From the NCBI GenBank assembly GCA_964370545.1, contig CAYJJQ010000016.1:1-22212 (forward strand): a DNA stretch of 22,212 nt, given 5' to 3'. The notes under the pieces are model-generated. The model ran no database searches. It saw nothing but the letters and a program-made list of their open reading frames with translations, and had not been told where the DNA came from. Both the position numbers and the translations under genes were made by a program. This document shows, in pieces, positions 14,474-22,212 of this stretch. Origin of the DNA: CAKOSP01 sp964370545 (GTDB lineage Bacteria; Bacillota_I; Bacilli_A; RF39; UBA660). How positions within the stretch are numbered: the first letter of the stretch is position 1; every line of letters begins with the position of its first letter.

Positions 14474-15157
14474 TTATGTATTCATAGTTTTGCTCAATTC
14501 CTTTATAACTTTTTTCTCAATTCTTGATATATATGATTGACTAATACCTAACATTTGAGCAACTTCTTTTTGTGTATATTCAAGTGTATTATTAAGACCA
14601 TATCTTAAAGTCATAATCTCTTTGTCACGGTCTTTTAAATCTTTTATTTCATTTGCTAAAATTTCTTTATCTAATTTTTTTTGGTATTCATCTGGTACTA
14701 AATTTGGATCGGTTCCTAAAATATCTTCTAAATGTAACTCATTCCCTTCAGAATCAAAGTTAAGAGCTTCATCTAAACTCATTTCTATTTTTTTCTTTTT
14801 ATTTTTTCTTAGAAACATTAGTATTTCATTTGAAATACACCTAGAAGCATATGTAGCCAATCTTATATTTTTATCAATCTTATAAGTATTAATTCCTTTA
14901 ATTAAACCAATAGATCCAATAGAAACTAAATCTTCTATATCATAATTACTATTTTCAAACTTTTTAGCAAGAAATACTACTAATCTTAAATTATGTTCAA
15001 TTAATATATTTTTTGCATCTTCATCTCCATTTTTTGCTTTAATCAAATATTTCATTTCATCTTCTTTAGTAAGTGGTGGTGGCAACTTATCTGTTGCTCC
15101 TACAAAAAATAATTCATTATACTTTAATTTAAGGGCTATTATCAATTTTCTAAACAT
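14474..15157 (-). CDS. sigE: Pro-sigma-E, early mother-cell sporulation sigma factor
   Basis: A 227-residue sigma factor made as an inactive precursor. The N-terminal ~17 residues are hydrophobic and basic and precede FFVGATDKLPPPL, which lines up with the SpoIIGA cleavage region YYIGGSEALPPPL of Bacillus pro-sigma-E (from memory). Region 2 contains NLRLVVFLAKKFE and LVSIGSIGLIKGINTY followed by LATYASRCISNEILMFLRKN. Region 4 has the helix-turn-helix TQKEVAQMLGISQSYISRIEKK. After cleavage it drives mother-cell genes. GGAGG lies six bases before the ATG, and the gene overlaps the end of spoIIGA by eight bases, a tight operon conserved in spore formers. Confidence 0.95.
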   Translation of the reverse strand: MFRKLIIALKLKYNELFFVGATDKLPPPLTKEDEMKYLIKAKNGDEDAKNILIEHNLRLVVFLAKKFENSNYDIEDLVSIGSIGLIKGINTYKIDKNIRLATYASRCISNEILMFLRKNKKKKIEMSLDEALNFDSEGNELHLEDILGTDPNLVPDEYQKKLDKEILANEIKDLKDRDKEIMTLRYGLNNTLEYTQKEVAQMLGISQSYISRIEKKVIKELSKTMNT

Positions 15158-15932
15158 TTAAATCCTCCAATAATTTATAATTTAATATGCAATTACTTCC
15201 ATCTAATATAATTTTATCATCGCTTACTCCTAACAAATAATTGTTATATTGTTTACCATTTATTTCAATATATTTAAGAGGAAAGCACTTCAGCAATCCA
15301 TTTTTATTTACTCCTTTAAAGGGTACATAGATAGGATCTTTATTATTATATACATCAGTATCAACTATTATAATGTATTTATTAGTTATAGGGTCTTTTA
15401 ATTTATTACCACTATCTATGTATCCATTTACCCTTAACGCAGTGTTATTTTTAAAAACTATGTTTACTTTATGATTAAGATTTAATAATATCTTAATTTT
15501 TTTTAAATGTATATAATATAGCAATAATATAATTGGTGCCAATATTAAAAGTAAAATATAATTTATATTATAGTTATCAAAGTAATAAAATAAACCATCT
15601 TGTTTATATGAAAATTCTATACTTAAATAATATAAGAATCCTGCTAAGATAATGCTACACATATATAAATAAATTACATTATTTATAAAATATTTTATAT
15701 TATTATACGAATAAGCAATTATTAGCATAATTATACTAACTAATACTTTAATAATTAATAGTTCTATATTATTTAGTTTTAAAAATAATAAAAATATAGA
15801 TGACGCACCTAATGTTGATGCTAAAATTAATCTTCTTACATAAATTATTCTTTTAAGTGTTATTCCAGTTGTTAGAAGTAATAAAAAATCATAAGCAAAG
15901 TTTAGTAAAAATATTAAATCTAAATATATCAT
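15150..15932 (-). CDS. spoIIGA: SpoIIGA, membrane aspartic protease that processes pro-sigma-E
   Basis: A 260-residue protein with five likely membrane segments in the first ~145 residues, starting MIYLDLIFLLNFAYDFLLLL, which is typical of the family. The cytoplasmic C-terminal part contains GYIDSGNKLKDP, with the presumed catalytic Asp173 in D-S-G as in retropepsin-like aspartic proteases. It cleaves pro-sigma-E at the septum after a forespore signal (SpoIIR in Bacillus). The protein is shorter than the ~309 residues of Bacillus SpoIIGA, mainly at the C-terminus. It overlaps sigE. A GGTGAT site precedes the ATG. Confidence 0.93.
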   Translation of the reverse strand: MIYLDLIFLLNFAYDFLLLLTTGITLKRIIYVRRLILASTLGASSIFLLFLKLNNIELLIIKVLVSIIMLIIAYSYNNIKYFINNVIYLYMCSIILAGFLYYLSIEFSYKQDGLFYYFDNYNINYILLLILAPIILLLYYIHLKKIKILLNLNHKVNIVFKNNTALRVNGYIDSGNKLKDPITNKYIIIVDTDVYNNKDPIYVPFKGVNKNGLLKCFPLKYIEINGKQYNNYLLGVSDDKIILDGSNCILNYKLLEDLNV

Positions 15933-15947
15933 AGTATCACCAAATAT

Positions 15948-15980
15948 ATTATATTATTTTAACTTTAAAAATAATGTCAC
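15948..15980 (-). promoter_or_regulatory. spoIIGA-sigE promoter with a long spacer, Spo0A-type candidate
   Basis: A perfect TATAAT (15948-15953) lies 21 bases downstream of GTGACA (15975-15980), which matches TTGACA at five of six positions. Bacillus PspoIIG has a comparably over-long spacer and needs Spo0A. The -35 region also contains a 5-of-7 match to the 0A box (TGTCACA against TGTCGAA, on the plus strand). Confidence 0.5.
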
Positions 15981-15984
15981 ATTA

Positions 15985-16011
15985 AATAAAAAAAGAAGAT
16001 TTCTCTTCTTT
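15985..16011 (-). terminator. Rho-independent terminator of ftsZ
   Basis: AAAGAAGA and TCTTCTTT form an 8-base-pair stem closed by a GAAA tetraloop on the minus strand, followed by a T run. The stem overlaps the ftsZ stop codon. Confidence 0.88.
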
Positions 16012-17062
16012 AAAAATTATCATCTCTTAAAAATGGTGGTATATCATAATCATCAGTTTTTACTGCTGCTCTTCTTTTTGGAAGGTCATTTGAAAATAAT
16101 ACTTCTTCTCCTGTTTCATCATCAAATCCAGTTGCAATAACAGTTACAATAACTTCATCAGTTAAATTTTCATTTTTAATTGCCCCGAATATAATGTTAA
16201 CATCAGAATTAGCTGCTTCTCTAACAGTTTCAACAGCATCTTCAATTTCAAATAGAGTTAAGTTATTTCCACCGGTTACGTTAACAATAGCGTTTTTAGC
16301 TCCATCTATAGTAGCTTCTAATAAAGAATTGGCTACCGCTTGTCTAGCAGCTTCTATAGCTCTATTTTCACCAGCATTGCATCCAATACCAATAATAGCT
16401 GTTCCACTTCTTTCCATTACAGTTTTAACATCTGCAAAGTCTAAGTTTATTATACCAGTTACAGCAATTAAGTCAGATATAGATTGAACACCTCTATGAA
16501 GTACATTATCTACTTCTTTAAATGCATCATCAAAACTAGTAGTTTTATCTATAATTTCACGTAATCTATCATTTGGAATAATTATTAAGGTATCAACATT
16601 CTTTTTAAGTTCTTCAAGACCCATTAAAGCATGTTCCATTCTTCTTTTGCCTTCGAATCTGAAAGGCTTTGTAACAATACCTACAGTAAGAGCACCTTGT
16701 TCTTGAGCTATTTCAGCAATAACTGGAGCAGCACCTGTTCCGGTACCTCCACCTAAGCCACAAGCTACAAATACCATGTCAGCACCTTTAATTGCTTCTT
16801 CTAAATCAGCTTTAGATTCTAAAGCAGCAGCTCTACCAACTTCAGGATTAGCACCTGCTCCTCTTCCTCCAGTAATTGATTTACCTATTTGTATAGCATG
16901 TTCTGCTTTAGATGCATTTAATACTTGTAAATCTGTATTAACTACATAAAACTCAACACTTTTTACTCCCTCTTCAATCATACGGTTAACGGCATTACAT
17001 CCACCGCCACCTACACCAATAACTTTAATCTTGGCAATTTGATCCATTTCTAATCCGTTCAT
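16010..17062 (-). CDS. ftsZ: FtsZ, tubulin-like cell division GTPase
   Basis: A 350-residue FtsZ that polymerises into the division ring under the membrane. The nucleotide-binding glycine motif GVGGGGCNAVNRM starts at residue 16, the tubulin signature GGGTGTG is at 104-110, and the T7 catalytic loop NLDFADVKTVM is at 206-216. A short variable linker (about 315-338) leads to the C-terminal peptide DIPPFLR (340-346), which binds FtsA and other partners. AAGGAGG lies six bases before the ATG and overlaps the ftsA stop, 11 bases upstream. A terminator follows directly, separating it from the spoIIGA operon. Confidence 0.98.
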   Translation of the reverse strand: MNGLEMDQIAKIKVIGVGGGGCNAVNRMIEEGVKSVEFYVVNTDLQVLNASKAEHAIQIGKSITGGRGAGANPEVGRAAALESKADLEEAIKGADMVFVACGLGGGTGTGAAPVIAEIAQEQGALTVGIVTKPFRFEGKRRMEHALMGLEELKKNVDTLIIIPNDRLREIIDKTTSFDDAFKEVDNVLHRGVQSISDLIAVTGIINLDFADVKTVMERSGTAIIGIGCNAGENRAIEAARQAVANSLLEATIDGAKNAIVNVTGGNNLTLFEIEDAVETVREAANSDVNIIFGAIKNENLTDEVIVTVIATGFDDETGEEVLFSNDLPKRRAAVKTDDYDIPPFLRDDNF

Positions 17063-17073
17063 ATTATTCCTCC

Positions 17074-18318
17074 TTAATTATCAAAAAAGTAACCAAATAC
17101 TTTTCCTAATAGTGAATTATCTGATATGTTAACTTTTTTATGATAACCACTTAGTTCCGCCTGTTCATCTAAATTAAATACTGAAAAATCTGTACCTCTT
17201 AATTTTAATCTGCTATTATAATATTTAATTAATCCTGCTGAACTTGAATATTTATTATTCCTAATTCCTATTTCGTATACTGAACCTATTTTTGCTTTTT
17301 GTTTAAACATTTCTTCTAATAAAATATTTAAATCACTTAGTTCAGTTATACCCCCTGTAACCATTATATAACTAATTTCCTTTTTTGTTAAGAGGTTTAT
17401 CTCTTTTTTTGCAAAATTTAATATTTCTATTAGTTTATTCATGGTCATTTCACTAACATCATATTGATTTATTTTAATTTCTTCATCTAATTTATTAGTA
17501 ATCATCATAAATTCACTAGCCTGTGCCATATTTTTATGAGCGAGCGCAAGATTATCTTTTATATATTCTGCTTCTTTTCTAGTTACTTTATAATAATTAT
17601 ATATTTCATAATCAATGTTTTTACCACCCATATTTAGTGTTGAAGTATTAGTAAGTATTCCTTTATTAAATATTGAAACTTCCGTTTTATTACCACCTAT
17701 ATTAATTATTGCTCCTACTGAATTTTTCATTTCTGGGGTTTTAAGTTCATAATAGTCTCCTAAGGAACCAACAACATTATCAACAACTTCTATATTAAGT
17801 TTTTCTAAACACTTATTAATTCCTATTATATTTTTTTTAGGAACTGTTACACCAATAGCTTTTACGGTTAATTTTTCAGCAGTTAAACCAACTGGATTAC
17901 TTACTTTATCAATATCATTAACTACAAAGCTTGTTGGTAATATTGTAATTAATTCATGATTATCAGCAACTTGATGCTTAGCAGCATCTTGCATACTTCT
18001 AATTAAATCTTTATGTGTCACTATTTTATCTTCACTTTGTAAAGAAATAGTTCCTTCTGAATAAAAGCAATTAGCTTCAGCACTAGGTACTGTCACAATA
18101 ATTTTTTTTATTTCAATACCGATTAATACACTAGCTTTTTCAAAAGTTTCCTTTATACTTTCTATTGCGCTTTCATAATTAACTATGTATCCATTTTTTA
18201 TTCCATGTGAAGGAGTATCTATAGCTGCTAAAATATTAAGCTTTTGCTTATGAATTTCCCCAACTACTAATTTTATATAACTGCTTCCAATATCTAAACT
18301 TGCTATAATTTTGCGCAT
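17074..18318 (-). CDS. ftsA: FtsA, actin-like membrane anchor of FtsZ
   Basis: A 414-residue actin-fold protein. The phosphate-1 motif IASLDIGSSYIKLVVGE opens the protein, AIINIGGNKTEVSIF (about 215-229) is phosphate-2, and IMVTGGITEL is the adenosine motif. The C-terminal NSLLGKVFGYFFDN is the amphipathic helix that binds the membrane. FtsA tethers FtsZ and recruits later division proteins. AGGAGAG precedes the ATG and a promoter is visible in the 64-base gap after truB, so ftsA-ftsZ can be made independently of the upstream translation operon. Confidence 0.95.
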   Translation of the reverse strand: MRKIIASLDIGSSYIKLVVGEIHKQKLNILAAIDTPSHGIKNGYIVNYESAIESIKETFEKASVLIGIEIKKIIVTVPSAEANCFYSEGTISLQSEDKIVTHKDLIRSMQDAAKHQVADNHELITILPTSFVVNDIDKVSNPVGLTAEKLTVKAIGVTVPKKNIIGINKCLEKLNIEVVDNVVGSLGDYYELKTPEMKNSVGAIINIGGNKTEVSIFNKGILTNTSTLNMGGKNIDYEIYNYYKVTRKEAEYIKDNLALAHKNMAQASEFMMITNKLDEEIKINQYDVSEMTMNKLIEILNFAKKEINLLTKKEISYIMVTGGITELSDLNILLEEMFKQKAKIGSVYEIGIRNNKYSSSAGLIKYYNSRLKLRGTDFSVFNLDEQAELSGYHKKVNISDNSLLGKVFGYFFDN

Positions 18319-18347
18319 ATAAAACTCTCCTATTTTATCTACTATTA

Positions 18348-18376
18348 ATTATACCTAAATAAACAATTTTTAGCAA
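18348..18376 (-). promoter_or_regulatory. Sigma-A promoter of ftsA-ftsZ
   Basis: TTGCTA (18371-18376) and a perfect TATAAT (18348-18353) are separated by exactly 17 bases on the minus strand, 30 bases before the ftsA start. Confidence 0.75.
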
Positions 18377-18382
18377 GTTTTT

Positions 18383-19219
18383 TTATAGCATGTGCCTTAT
18401 TTTACCTTCTTTATTTTTAAAGGTGTATATGGCAACTAATTCACCGTTATATATCATATTATAATTACCATCTATTACATCACAATTTATTTTAGCACCA
18501 TTTTTAATTTTAAAATATAATTCTTCTGTTAAAGAGATATTTTGATAATCAAATAATTCGGTTGCATTAAGTAACTTATAATTACCATCTATTATATCCT
18601 GCAAAGTATATGTATCTTCTATTTTAAATCTTCCTTGTTTAGTTCTTACTAAGTTACCCATTACTCCAAGTGTATTCATCTTTTTACATATATCATCAAT
18701 TAAACTTCTAATATATGTTCCTTTAGATACACATACTTTAAAAGTAAATTCATCTTCATTGTATTCTAAAAGTTCAATATAACTAACATTAATTTCTCTA
18801 TCTGGTAACTTTACATCTATTCCTTCTCTTGCATATTCATACAACTTTTTACCTTTGATTTTAACAGCAGAATATATTGGTACTTTTTGCATACTTTTTC
18901 CTAAAAAAGATTCTACTGTGTTTTTCACTAATTCTTCTGTTAAATTAAATTCTTTAGTTGAAAGTATTTTACCAGTAGTATCTAAAGTATCAGTTGTATA
19001 ACCTAACTTGACTGTAGCAATATATTCTTTATCAAGAGATGTTAAATCTTCTCCTAACTTAGTATAAGAACCAATAGTTACTACTAATACACCTGTAGCC
19101 ATTGGATCAAGTGTTCCTGTATGCCCCATTTTTTTCATGTGAAAAATGTGATTAAGTTTATTAATCACATCTCTACTTGTCATATTAGCTTCTTTATTTA
19201 CTAATATAACCCCTTTCAT
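18383..19219 (-). CDS. truB: tRNA pseudouridine-55 synthase
   Basis: A 278-residue enzyme that makes pseudouridine 55 in the T-loop of tRNAs. The N-terminus GVILVNKEANMTSRDVI and the catalytic motif GHTGTLDPMATGVL with Asp38 are clear. KEYIATVKLGYTTDTLDTTG and GTYIRSLIDDI are further family blocks, and the C-terminal 60 residues form a small PUA-like domain. It overlaps rbfA by four bases (ATGA), indicating translational coupling. No convincing terminator follows it. Confidence 0.96.
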   Translation of the reverse strand: MKGVILVNKEANMTSRDVINKLNHIFHMKKMGHTGTLDPMATGVLVVTIGSYTKLGEDLTSLDKEYIATVKLGYTTDTLDTTGKILSTKEFNLTEELVKNTVESFLGKSMQKVPIYSAVKIKGKKLYEYAREGIDVKLPDREINVSYIELLEYNEDEFTFKVCVSKGTYIRSLIDDICKKMNTLGVMGNLVRTKQGRFKIEDTYTLQDIIDGNYKLLNATELFDYQNISLTEELYFKIKNGAKINCDVIDGNYNMIYNGELVAIYTFKNKEGKIRHML

Positions 19220-19569
19220 TCTATACCTTGTTTTTCTTTTATTTCCATAAGTTTTTTTTCAATATTATTACCATATTCAATTGATTTATCAAATACAAAT
19301 CTTAAATTAGGTGTATGTCTAACATCTAAAAGTTCAGATAATCTACCCCTTATAAAATGAGAGGCTTCATTTACTTCTTTTTCTAATAATTTACTATCCA
19401 TTTCTAAAATAGATGTAAAATATAAAGTAGCGTAACTTAAATCATTTGTTACTTCACATCCAGTTATAGTAATTGTTTTTAAAAGTTCATCTCTAGCTTC
19501 CACTAATAATATAGTACTTACATGTCTAGATATTTCTGATGCAAGCCTTTTTAATTTAAAAGTAGCCAT
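19216..19569 (-). CDS. rbfA: Ribosome-binding factor A
   Basis: A 117-residue KH-type protein for late 30S subunit maturation, of usual length. RLASEISRHVSTILLVEARDE at the N-terminus and RHTPNLRFVFDKSIEYGNNIEK (starting about residue 83) are the family signatures. Its ATG overlaps the infB stop by one base (TAATG), and its TGA stop overlaps truB, consistent with UGA being a stop codon in this genome. Confidence 0.96.
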   Translation of the reverse strand: MATFKLKRLASEISRHVSTILLVEARDELLKTITITGCEVTNDLSYATLYFTSILEMDSKLLEKEVNEASHFIRGRLSELLDVRHTPNLRFVFDKSIEYGNNIEKKLMEIKEKQGIE

Positions 19570-21671
19570 TATCTTTTTACCTCAACTATTTCATAACATT
19601 TAATAACATCTTTTTCTTTAAGGTCATCATATTTTTCTAGAGTGATACCGCATTCAAATCCTTTTTTAACTTCTTTAACAGTATCTTTTTCTCTTTGAAC
19701 ACTAGAAATTTTAACTTCATTTATTACAATTCCATCTCTAATTATTCTTGCACTAGCTCCATTTTTTATTACACCATCAGTTACATAAGATCCTGCAATA
19801 TTACCAACTTTAGAAAATTTAAATATTTTTCTAACTTCAGCTTCACCTAATTCTTTTTCTTCAAATATAGGTTCTAACATACCCTGCATTGAAGCTTCTA
19901 GATCTTCAACTAATTTATAAATTATTGTATATAATCTTATTTCTACATTATGATCTTTAGCAATATCCTTAACACCTGTATTTTCAACTACATTAAACCC
20001 TATAATAATTGCTTTACTTGCAGATGCTAAAACTACGTCACTTTCTGTAATTGCTCCTATTCCACTTCTAATCACTTTAATGCAAACATCATCAACAGCA
20101 ATTTTTTCAAGAGTTCCTTTAACAGCTTCTTCTGATCCCCTAACATCAGCTTTAAGTACAATATTAATTTCCTTTTGACCTTCTTTAATATTAGAAAATA
20201 AATCATCTAATGATACTGCTTTTTTACTTTGGGCAGCTTCTTTTGCTTGATTTTTTCTAGTATCTGCTATTTTCTTAGCTTCAATTTCTGTTTCAAAAGC
20301 CATAAACTTATCACCAGCTGAAGGATTATCTTGTAATCCTGTAATTTCTACTGGAGTAGATGGACCTGCTTGAGTTAATGCTTCACCTTTATCATTTTTC
20401 ATAGATCTAATTTTTGCATAACTTGTACCTACTACAATTGGATCCCCGATTCTTAATGTTCCATTTTGAATAAGTAATGATCCAACACCACCTACATTTT
20501 TATCTTGTCTAGATTCTATTACTGCTCCAATAGCATATCTATTTGGATTAGCTTTATATTCATTAACTTCTGATATTGTTAAAATAGTTTCTAACAATAA
20601 AGGTATTCCTTCACCAGTATGCGCAGATACATTAATAAATGGATATTCTCCTCCCCAACTTTCTGGAGTTATATTTATTTCTGCAAGTTCAGTCATTACT
20701 TTTTCAGGATTAGCAGTTGGTTTATCAATTTTATTAATCGCAATAATAATTGGTACTCCTGCCGATTTAGCATGATCAATAGCTTCTTTAGTTTGAGGCA
20801 TTACTCCATCATCTGCTGCTACTATGATAATGACTATATCTGTTACAGCAGCTCCCCTAGCTCTCATTGATGTGAAAGCTGAGTGTCCTGGAGTATCTAT
20901 AAATGTAATTGCTTCATCATTATAATTTATTTGATAAGCACCTATAGCTTGAGTTATTCCTCCCGCTTCTTTTGCTGCTACACTAGTATTTCTAATATAA
21001 TCAAGAAGTGAAGTTTTACCATGATCTACATGTCCCATAATTGTTACTATAGGAGGTCTTTTAATTAAATCAGTATCACTATCCATAACTTCAAATTCTT
21101 CAAAGTTAGCCACATTTTGTGTTTCTTCTGTTTTTAACACTTTTTTATATTCACTAGCCAGCATTTCAGCTATATCATATTCCAGTACATCATTTATTCC
21201 AATCATTAATCCTAATGTGATTAATTTTTTTATTATTTCTGCTGGATTCACTTGCATAGCTTCTGCTAAATTATAAAGAGTCATATTTTCTTTATATATA
21301 ATAATATTATCATTTAAATTATTACTTTGAAGTTTGCTTTTATTTTTATACATCTCTTTTTTTAGATTATTAAATTCTTCTTTAGTTGCATCCTTTTTCT
21401 TAAGTTTTTGTTTAGAAGTAGTATTTTTAATAGTGTTAACATAATTATTATTACTTACTATTTCCTCTACTTTTTCATCTATCTCATCTGCTTCTTCAAA
21501 GCTTATTTCATCTTCAGTACTTATTAAATTTATAGTATTATCTAACATAATAATATCATCATCTGTTAATATATCTTCTCCACTATTTACTTTAATATCT
21601 AAAAGGCTACACTCCTTTAATACTTCAGCTACTGATAAATTTACATCTGCCGCATAATTTTTTACTGTCAT
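19569..21671 (-). CDS. infB: Translation initiation factor IF-2
   Basis: A GTPase of about 700 residues that places initiator tRNA on the ribosome. Two IF2_N-type domains occur (near residues 5-50 and 130-180), separated by a short charged linker. The G domain follows with G1 GHVDHGKT (about 216-223 counting from the upstream ATG), G3 DTPGH (262-266) and G4 NKID (316-319). Domains II to IV complete the protein. Two ATG codons are close: the one at 21678-21680 abuts AGAAAGG with no spacer, whereas the one at 21669-21671 has nine bases of spacing, so I prefer the latter. The N-terminal region is short compared with Enterobacteria but ordinary for Bacillota. Confidence 0.97.
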   Translation of the reverse strand: MTVKNYAADVNLSVAEVLKECSLLDIKVNSGEDILTDDDIIMLDNTINLISTEDEISFEEADEIDEKVEEIVSNNNYVNTIKNTTSKQKLKKKDATKEEFNNLKKEMYKNKSKLQSNNLNDNIIIYKENMTLYNLAEAMQVNPAEIIKKLITLGLMIGINDVLEYDIAEMLASEYKKVLKTEETQNVANFEEFEVMDSDTDLIKRPPIVTIMGHVDHGKTSLLDYIRNTSVAAKEAGGITQAIGAYQINYNDEAITFIDTPGHSAFTSMRARGAAVTDIVIIIVAADDGVMPQTKEAIDHAKSAGVPIIIAINKIDKPTANPEKVMTELAEINITPESWGGEYPFINVSAHTGEGIPLLLETILTISEVNEYKANPNRYAIGAVIESRQDKNVGGVGSLLIQNGTLRIGDPIVVGTSYAKIRSMKNDKGEALTQAGPSTPVEITGLQDNPSAGDKFMAFETEIEAKKIADTRKNQAKEAAQSKKAVSLDDLFSNIKEGQKEINIVLKADVRGSEEAVKGTLEKIAVDDVCIKVIRSGIGAITESDVVLASASKAIIIGFNVVENTGVKDIAKDHNVEIRLYTIIYKLVEDLEASMQGMLEPIFEEKELGEAEVRKIFKFSKVGNIAGSYVTDGVIKNGASARIIRDGIVINEVKISSVQREKDTVKEVKKGFECGITLEKYDDLKEKDVIKCYEIVEVKR

Positions 21672-21699
21672 TTCTATCATCCTTTCTTATATACATTTA

Positions 21700-21969
21700 T
21701 TATTTAGTTATTTCTCCCATTTTTATTAGATCATCATATATTGAATCTGGAATAGTTGCTTCTAAAGCTCTATCAAAAAGCTTTTTAGATTTTGCTTTTT
21801 TAAAAACTTCTAAATCATTTTTAACATAAACTCCTCTACCATTTACTTTACCTACTGTATCTATTTCAAAATTATTATCTGGAGTTTTAACTACTCTAAT
21901 TAAATCTTTTTTCATGTGCTTTTCTCTAGTTACTACACATGTTCTCATAGGAATTTTCTTTTGCTTCAT
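21700..21969 (-). CDS. ylxR: YlxR (DUF448) RNA-binding protein
   Basis: An 89-residue protein with the YlxR signature: IPMRTCVVTREKHMKKDLIR at the start and VNGRGVYV in the middle. YlxR proteins bind RNA (the Bacillus homologue associates with RNase P) and sit between nusA and infB. Here it starts five bases after the nusA stop. The L7Ae-like ylxQ that often follows in Bacillota is missing: only 19 to 28 bases separate ylxR from infB. Confidence 0.93.
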   Translation of the reverse strand: MKQKKIPMRTCVVTREKHMKKDLIRVVKTPDNNFEIDTVGKVNGRGVYVKNDLEVFKKAKSKKLFDRALEATIPDSIYDDLIKMGEITK

Positions 21970-21974
21970 ATCGC

Positions 21975-22212
21975 CTACTTATTTCCAGCCTTCTGAATAT
22001 CTTCCATAGTTTTAATATCTATTTTATATCTTGTAAGCTTACTTGCAAGTTTAATATTACTTCCTTTTTTACCAATTGCTAAACTTAAATTATCTTCATT
22101 AACTATTGCTAAGGCTTCTCTTTTTTCTGGATCAGTAATATTAATTATTACATCTTTAGCAGGTTGCATTGCATTTTTAATATATTCTTCATTATTTTCA
22201 CTAAATGGAATT
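21975..22212 (-). CDS. nusA: NusA transcription factor, C-terminal part (cut by window edge)
   Basis: The frame enters from the right edge and ends at TAG 21975-21977. The visible 78 or so residues include YIKNAMQPAKDVIINI and LSLAIGKKGSNIKLASKLTR, the second KH domain of NusA with its GKKGSN loop, ending TRYKIDIKTMEDIQKAG. NusA modulates pausing, termination and antitermination. The N-terminal domain, S1 and first KH domain are outside the window. Its place before ylxR-infB-rbfA-truB confirms the identity. Confidence 0.93.
   Translation of the reverse strand, partial: IPFSENNEEYIKNAMQPAKDVIINITDPEKREALAIVNEDNLSLAIGKKGSNIKLASKLTRYKIDIKTMEDIQKAGNK

Noticed and set aside
1..22212. CRISPR arrays, tRNA/rRNA genes, insertion sequences, prophage or restriction systems
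   Set aside because: I saw no regularly spaced repeats, tRNA-like folds, transposase motifs or defence gene families on either strand.

Overview
The window is a low-GC (roughly a quarter to 30% G+C by eye) bacterial chromosome segment that uses UGA as a stop codon. It encodes the endospore regulators SpoIIGA, sigma-E and sigma-G, SOS control by LexA, and gene neighbourhoods typical of Bacillota. I infer an uncultured member of the Bacilli, close to the Erysipelotrichales/RF39-like lineages. A run of ten N inside a rhomboid gene shows that this is a scaffolded draft. Almost every gene has a recognisable family. There is no CRISPR array, insertion sequence, prophage, rRNA or tRNA that I can see, and no gene-free stretch longer than 300 bases.

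Layout, left to right. (1) 1-4305, all minus strand: the N-terminal half of a membrane histidine kinase (cut by the window edge), an AMP-forming acyl-CoA ligase-like enzyme and a sodium:solute symporter. (2) 4416-8382, an SOS module: a LexA-box-controlled Y-family polymerase with its YolD-like partner (plus strand), a membrane-anchored lytic transglycosylase (minus), an unlisted 46-residue single-pass membrane protein (minus), and lexA (plus). The small gene and lexA diverge from a shared region that carries two LexA-type operators; the small gene's operator lies exactly inside its promoter spacer. It is positioned like the SOS division inhibitors YneA/SosA and is the most interesting item here. 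(3) 8381-10817: a CaCA cation exchanger, a GluP-like rhomboid protease (with the N gap) and a divergent orphan membrane protein. (4) 10798-13174, minus: rluD-type pseudouridine synthase, lspA, ylmC and sigG. (5) 13225-14409, minus: an unrecognised secreted/membrane protein with a VirB2/TrbC-like C-terminal hairpin, inserted between sigG and sigE and carrying its own vegetative-type promoter. (6) 14474-18318, minus: sigE, spoIIGA, ftsZ, ftsA. (7) 18383-22212, minus: truB, rbfA, infB, ylxR and the 3' end of nusA, a tightly packed translation operon.

How the parts fit together: transcription in the right half runs leftward from nusA through ribosome maturation genes into divisome genes (FtsA anchors FtsZ) and then into the asymmetric-division/sporulation regulators (SpoIIGA processes pro-sigma-E; sigma-G acts later in the forespore). 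In the left half, LexA probably represses both error-prone synthesis (polymerase plus YolD) and a small membrane protein likely to delay division during DNA damage.
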